A DNA stretch of 64,000 bases from Blastocladiella emersonii ATCC 22665. Lineage: Eukaryota > Blastocladiomycota > Blastocladiomycetes > Blastocladiales > Blastocladiaceae. The DNA lies in assembly GCA_025594325.1 (NCBI GenBank), contig JANHCV010000002.1, positions 1,860,001-1,924,000 on the forward strand, in the 5' to 3' direction. The translations under genes and the position numbers were made by a program. Positions within the stretch are counted from its first letter, which is position 1; every line of letters begins with the position of its first letter. Shown here one piece after another: positions 60,665 to 64,000 of this stretch. The notes below the pieces were generated by a model. It had not been told where the DNA came from. It was given only the letters and a program-made list of their open reading frames with translations, and made no database searches.

Positions 60665-63188
60665 TCAGGACATCTGCTGCTGCTGCGCCGTCGTCGTTGT
60701 GGGGAACTCGAGCAGCGCCCAGACGGCCGGGTCGATGGCTGCGAGCGGCATTTGCTGCTGACCATGGTGTTGCGGGTTAGGTCGTGCTCGCTTCGCTGCT
60801 GCTGCGGCTTCATCGACCGCGGCCATGCGCTTGGCCGCGCCCACGAGTGATGGCGACCCGGATCCGGGCAGCAGGCACAGCGCCTCGGCGAGGACCGCGG
60901 TATCCGGCGACCGCGGCGGCGGCGGCGCGGCCATCGTCGCTGCTGCTGGTGGGGGAGGCGGGGTCGAGTACCCGGCCGCCATTGGCGGGGGCGACGACGA
61001 TGCGAGCCCGATGGCCGCCGCGAGCGACGACGTCCCGACGCCGACGCCGACCGCGCACTGCGGTGACGGGACGGGCGACCCTGCGGCGAACGTGAGCTGC
61101 GCGAAGCTCGGTGACAGCGTCGACGACGAGTAGCCCGCTGCCGCCGGCGACGACGACGTGATGGGCGCGGCCGTCAGGTGTGCGGGGACCGCGGACGCGA
61201 CGGCACCACCGTGATGGTGGTGCGCGAACGACGGCGACAATGGCGAGTACGGGAGCATCGGCGCGCTGCACAGCAACACCGCGCTCGCGGCTGTGCCCGG
61301 GTGGTGCAGCGAGTACGGGCTCGGGCCGGGAGAGACCAGCATGCCCGAGTGGTCAGTGGCGGGCCCATAGTACGCCGCTGCGGCCATGGCCGCCGACGTC
61401 GCGTACTGGTGCGAGTACTCGTGCTGCTGCGACCGCACGATCGGCTGCTGCTGCGCGTGCGCGTGGTACCCGAACCCCATGGACGTTGGGAGCGGGCTCG
61501 CGGCGGGACTCGCGTGCGACGAGGCGGGCCATGAGGGTGGGCAAAAGTACGGCGATGGTGGCGCGCTGGTGCCTGCAGACGCGGAAGAGGAGGGCGGGAG
61601 GAACCGGTACGGCTGATGGTGGTGGTGCGCGAACTGGTGCATCACGGGCGACGGCGCAAAGGATGACGAGGCGGCCGATGAGGGCCGCGACTGCATGGCG
61701 GCGCTGCTGCCCATGGCGATGGTGCTCGTGCGCGGTGAGCTGGCCGCCGTCACGGGCGCCGACATGGACTGCGGCGCCGGGTTGAAGTACCCCGTCTGCT
61801 GGTAGGCATGAAGCATGGGCGAGAGCTGCGCCGACGACGACGAGTAGCTGTGCGAGTGCGGGCCTGGGAGGAACGGCGATGGCGGGAGCGAGACGTGCTG
61901 CGAGGCCACCGTCGGCTGCATCTCGACTGGCGGGAGCGATGGCGGCAGCGGCGACGCGGCCGTCGGAAGCCGCGCGAGCGTGAGATGCACAATGGCCTCG
62001 TCGAGCGTGGCGGGGATCCGCGCAAAGAAGTGGAACGGGTGCTCGGCCTCGGACCACGACGTTGGCCGGCGCTGCGCGAGCTCGGCGTCGAGCTGCGCCT
62101 GCGACTGCGGGCGGCACTCGAGCATCACCGAGTCCTCGATGCCGTGTGCCGGGATGAGGTTGATGACGAGCACGAGCTACGGCGGCGTCGACTGGGATCA
62201 GTTTCTCGATCACGCCACGGCACGGACTGATCCCAAGTCGCGTACCTTCCACAGCGCGGCCGCGCGGCTCTCGGGCGTAAAGGCCGTGTTCCACAGCTGG
62301 GTGCGGTAGTGCGGCTGGTCGGCGATCCAGCGCAGCGTGTGCAGGATGGACCAGGTGTTCTCGGCGGGCACGGCGACGCGCGGGTACTTTCCGGGCAGGC
62401 CGCCGACCCACGTGAAGATTTTCCGCGTGAGCGTGCGGTTGAAGAGGAACTCGTAGCTCCAGTTCTTCTTGAAGCCCTCGATCTGCCCGTCTACGTGGTG
62501 ATGCAAGCGAGCACGGCAATCAGCAAATGAACCGCACGCGTGCGCAACTGCGCGTGCAACCGATCGACGTACCCGTGGGCCAAAACGGCGGAATGATGCG
62601 CATCGCGACCATGACGACCATGAGCAGGAACTCGGCGCGCAGGTCCGCCGCCACGATGTAGTGCGACGTCTTGAACAGCTCCTTGTACACGCGGTCGTAC
62701 AGCGGCCGCACCGCGCACATGGCGCGCACCAGGTCGAGCCCGGCCTGCAGCGCCGTCATGGTCGGTGGCCCGCTGGTCGCTGGCGTGGCCGTGGCCGCCG
62801 CAGCCGCCGTGGATCGCAGTGGCGGAAGGGGCGCCGCCAGCGTCGCGTCGGCGTGCGCCGGTGATGGCGCGGCGGCAGCGTTGCCCGACTCGCCCGCGAC
62901 GCCGGCCGTTCTACCGCCGCCGCCGCCCAGCCCCGACCGCGCGCGCGACCGCGACCGGCTGCTCGGCGGGACGGGGCCGACGCGCACGGGCGGCGACGTG
63001 GAGAGCGGGACCGAGGCAAGCGACGACGACGAGGAGTGTGCGCTCGGGACGGGCGACACGGCGGCCGAGGGGATCAGCGGGTACATCACGGCCGACGATG
63101 GCAATGGGGCCGTCGAGGGACGCAGCTGCATCGGCGCCGCAGCGGCGGCAGCAGGGGCAGCGGGGGCCAGGTGGTGATGGTGGATCAT
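60665..63188 (-). CDS. Uncharacterised protein with conserved-looking helical core
   Basis: Exons 62573-63188, 62246-62490 and 60665-62176 (introns GTACGT and GTACGC, both ending GTAG) give 790 aa. The N-terminal 130 residues are low-complexity. The core (about residues 140-360) looks folded: LVRAMCAVRPLYDRVYKELF, LRAEFLLMVVMVAMRIIPPFWP, NWSYEFLFNRTLTRKIFTWVGGLP, ENTWSILHTLRWIADQPHY, VLVINLIPAHGIEDSV. It is rich in Trp and aliphatic residues and ordinary in composition, and it spans all three exons. The remaining 430 residues are Ser/Pro/Ala/His/Tyr-rich and disordered. I do not recognise the core. One hydrophobic segment (LLMVVMVAMRIIPPF) could be a membrane or buried helix. No catalytic motif stands out. 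Confidence 0.72.
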
Positions 63189-64000
63189 GATGTCGTGGGC
63201 CGGCGTCGAAACGTGTCGAGAGCGAGGGAGGAGAGAGATGGAACACGAGAGGCCCGTCGATGCGCGTGGAAATGGGGCTCAGCGGCGGACGGTCGAAATG
63301 AGCGAGCGACCTTCGCGGGAGAAGTCGCCAAGCCGGATGACGGGCGTGGCGCGGTAATGTTGGGCGCCGAGGTCGAGGTCAGAGTCACGTCGAGCTGTTG
63401 ACGATACTCGGGACGAGCCGGCAAGCGGGGATGGAGGGAGAGAGGGAGGGCCGGAAACCGCGGGAGCCAGGGAGTAGACGGCGAGGACGCCGGCGGCGCG
63501 GACAAGAATAGCGGGCGCGCGAGAGGCGAGCGCGAGGGTCGGGTGGGTACACGGACGACAGCGTGGGGCAGGAGAGAGGAGAGAGGTGCTGCAATGGTTG
63601 AGCAGAGGGGCGAGCGAGTTGAGGGCCGCGGAGAAAAGGGTCGCAGTGCGATCGAATCGGCCGTTGTTCGGAGCAGCGCGGCGCGTGTGCTTGCGGCGCA
63701 GCGCGTCGTCACTCGGTGAGTGCAACCGTGATAGCCTGGACAAGGCGCGGGCCGGAAATGAGCGCTGAGAGGACAAGGCCGTGCTTATGAGCTGTACATA
63801 CGGTGCCAAGGACCACTGTGTGAAGGGTCCAGAGGAGAAGTGTTAAGGTGCCTCAACAACGAGGGCGCAGCGATGCTTATGTAGGCGAGGTCGGCGAGGT
63901 CGGAGGTCGGCGACGAGTCACCACGACGCAGTCGTTCCAGCTGGTTCGAGTTGCGCCCTGTGCGCGGCGCGGCGAGGGAGATTGGGATCGTGGCACTCGG
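63189..64000. other. 5' flank of the uncharacterised gene, no gene seen
   Basis: Probable promoter and leader for the minus-strand gene. It is purine-rich on the plus strand at about 63430-63650, that is, pyrimidine-rich in the direction of transcription. No gene is recognised up to the window edge. Confidence 0.45.

Overview
This window is GC-rich nuclear DNA from a zoosporic fungus. The most likely group is Blastocladiomycota (Allomyces/Blastocladiella/Catenaria-like). That call rests on the fungal gene content (division-2-type chitin synthase-like GT2, Pho80-type cyclin, neurofibromin/Ira RasGAP, bL41m-type mitoribosomal protein), a ciliary/centrosomal PPP1R42-like protein, SWEET transporters, and a tandem array of F-box-like/degenerate-ankyrin proteins with 'WW..SGL.LKY' repeats, which I recall as expanded in Allomyces. 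The genus is not resolved. Genes are monocistronic, dense, on both strands, and carry short introns (about 54-83 bp). 31 of the 35 introns I modelled start with GTACG or GTGCG, and most end in TAG.

Layout. 1-1300: multi-pass membrane protein (-), cut by the window edge. 1911-3963: ten-exon LRR receptor-like protein (-). 4536-4923: mitochondrial ribosomal protein mL41 (+). 5013-6363: PPP1R42-like LRR protein (-). 6652-8179: repeat copy A with a decayed DNA polymerase alpha C-terminal fragment. 8310-10505: disordered Ser/Pro-rich protein (-). 11679-14270: two tandem SWEET sugar transporters (+). 14588-19073: three tandem F-box-like/ankyrin-like paralogues (+). 20055-22708: chitin synthase-like GT2 (-). 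23902-25343: AARSD1/AlaX-type alanyl-tRNA editing protein (+). 25721-26655: SDT1-like HAD nucleotidase (-). 27295-29253: repeat copy B, inverted relative to A, with a longer polymerase alpha fragment.

29499-32900: bHLH transcription factor (-). 33524-34501: cytosolic 5'-nucleotidase III (+). 34615-42313: neurofibromin/Ira RasGAP (-). 42847-43254: ribosomal protein eL34 (-). 45701-48877: FCP1/SCP-type phosphatase (+). 49281-51440: membrane alpha/beta hydrolase (-). 53620-55961: secreted, probably GPI-anchored tyrosinase (+). 57638-60528: Pho80/Pcl-like cyclin (+). 60665-63188: conserved-looking protein of unknown function (-).

The genes do not form one pathway. Loose themes are sugar and wall biology (SWEETs, GT2, tyrosinase), nutrient and growth signalling (RasGAP, Pho80-like cyclin, FCP1-type phosphatase, bHLH) and translation (eL34, mL41, AARSD1). 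The most unusual item is the pair of inverted repeats bounded by short terminal inverted repeats, each carrying a decayed fragment of the DNA polymerase alpha catalytic-subunit C-terminus. They look like a gene-capturing non-autonomous element. All exon boundaries were inferred by eye from reading frame, splice dinucleotides and domain continuity.
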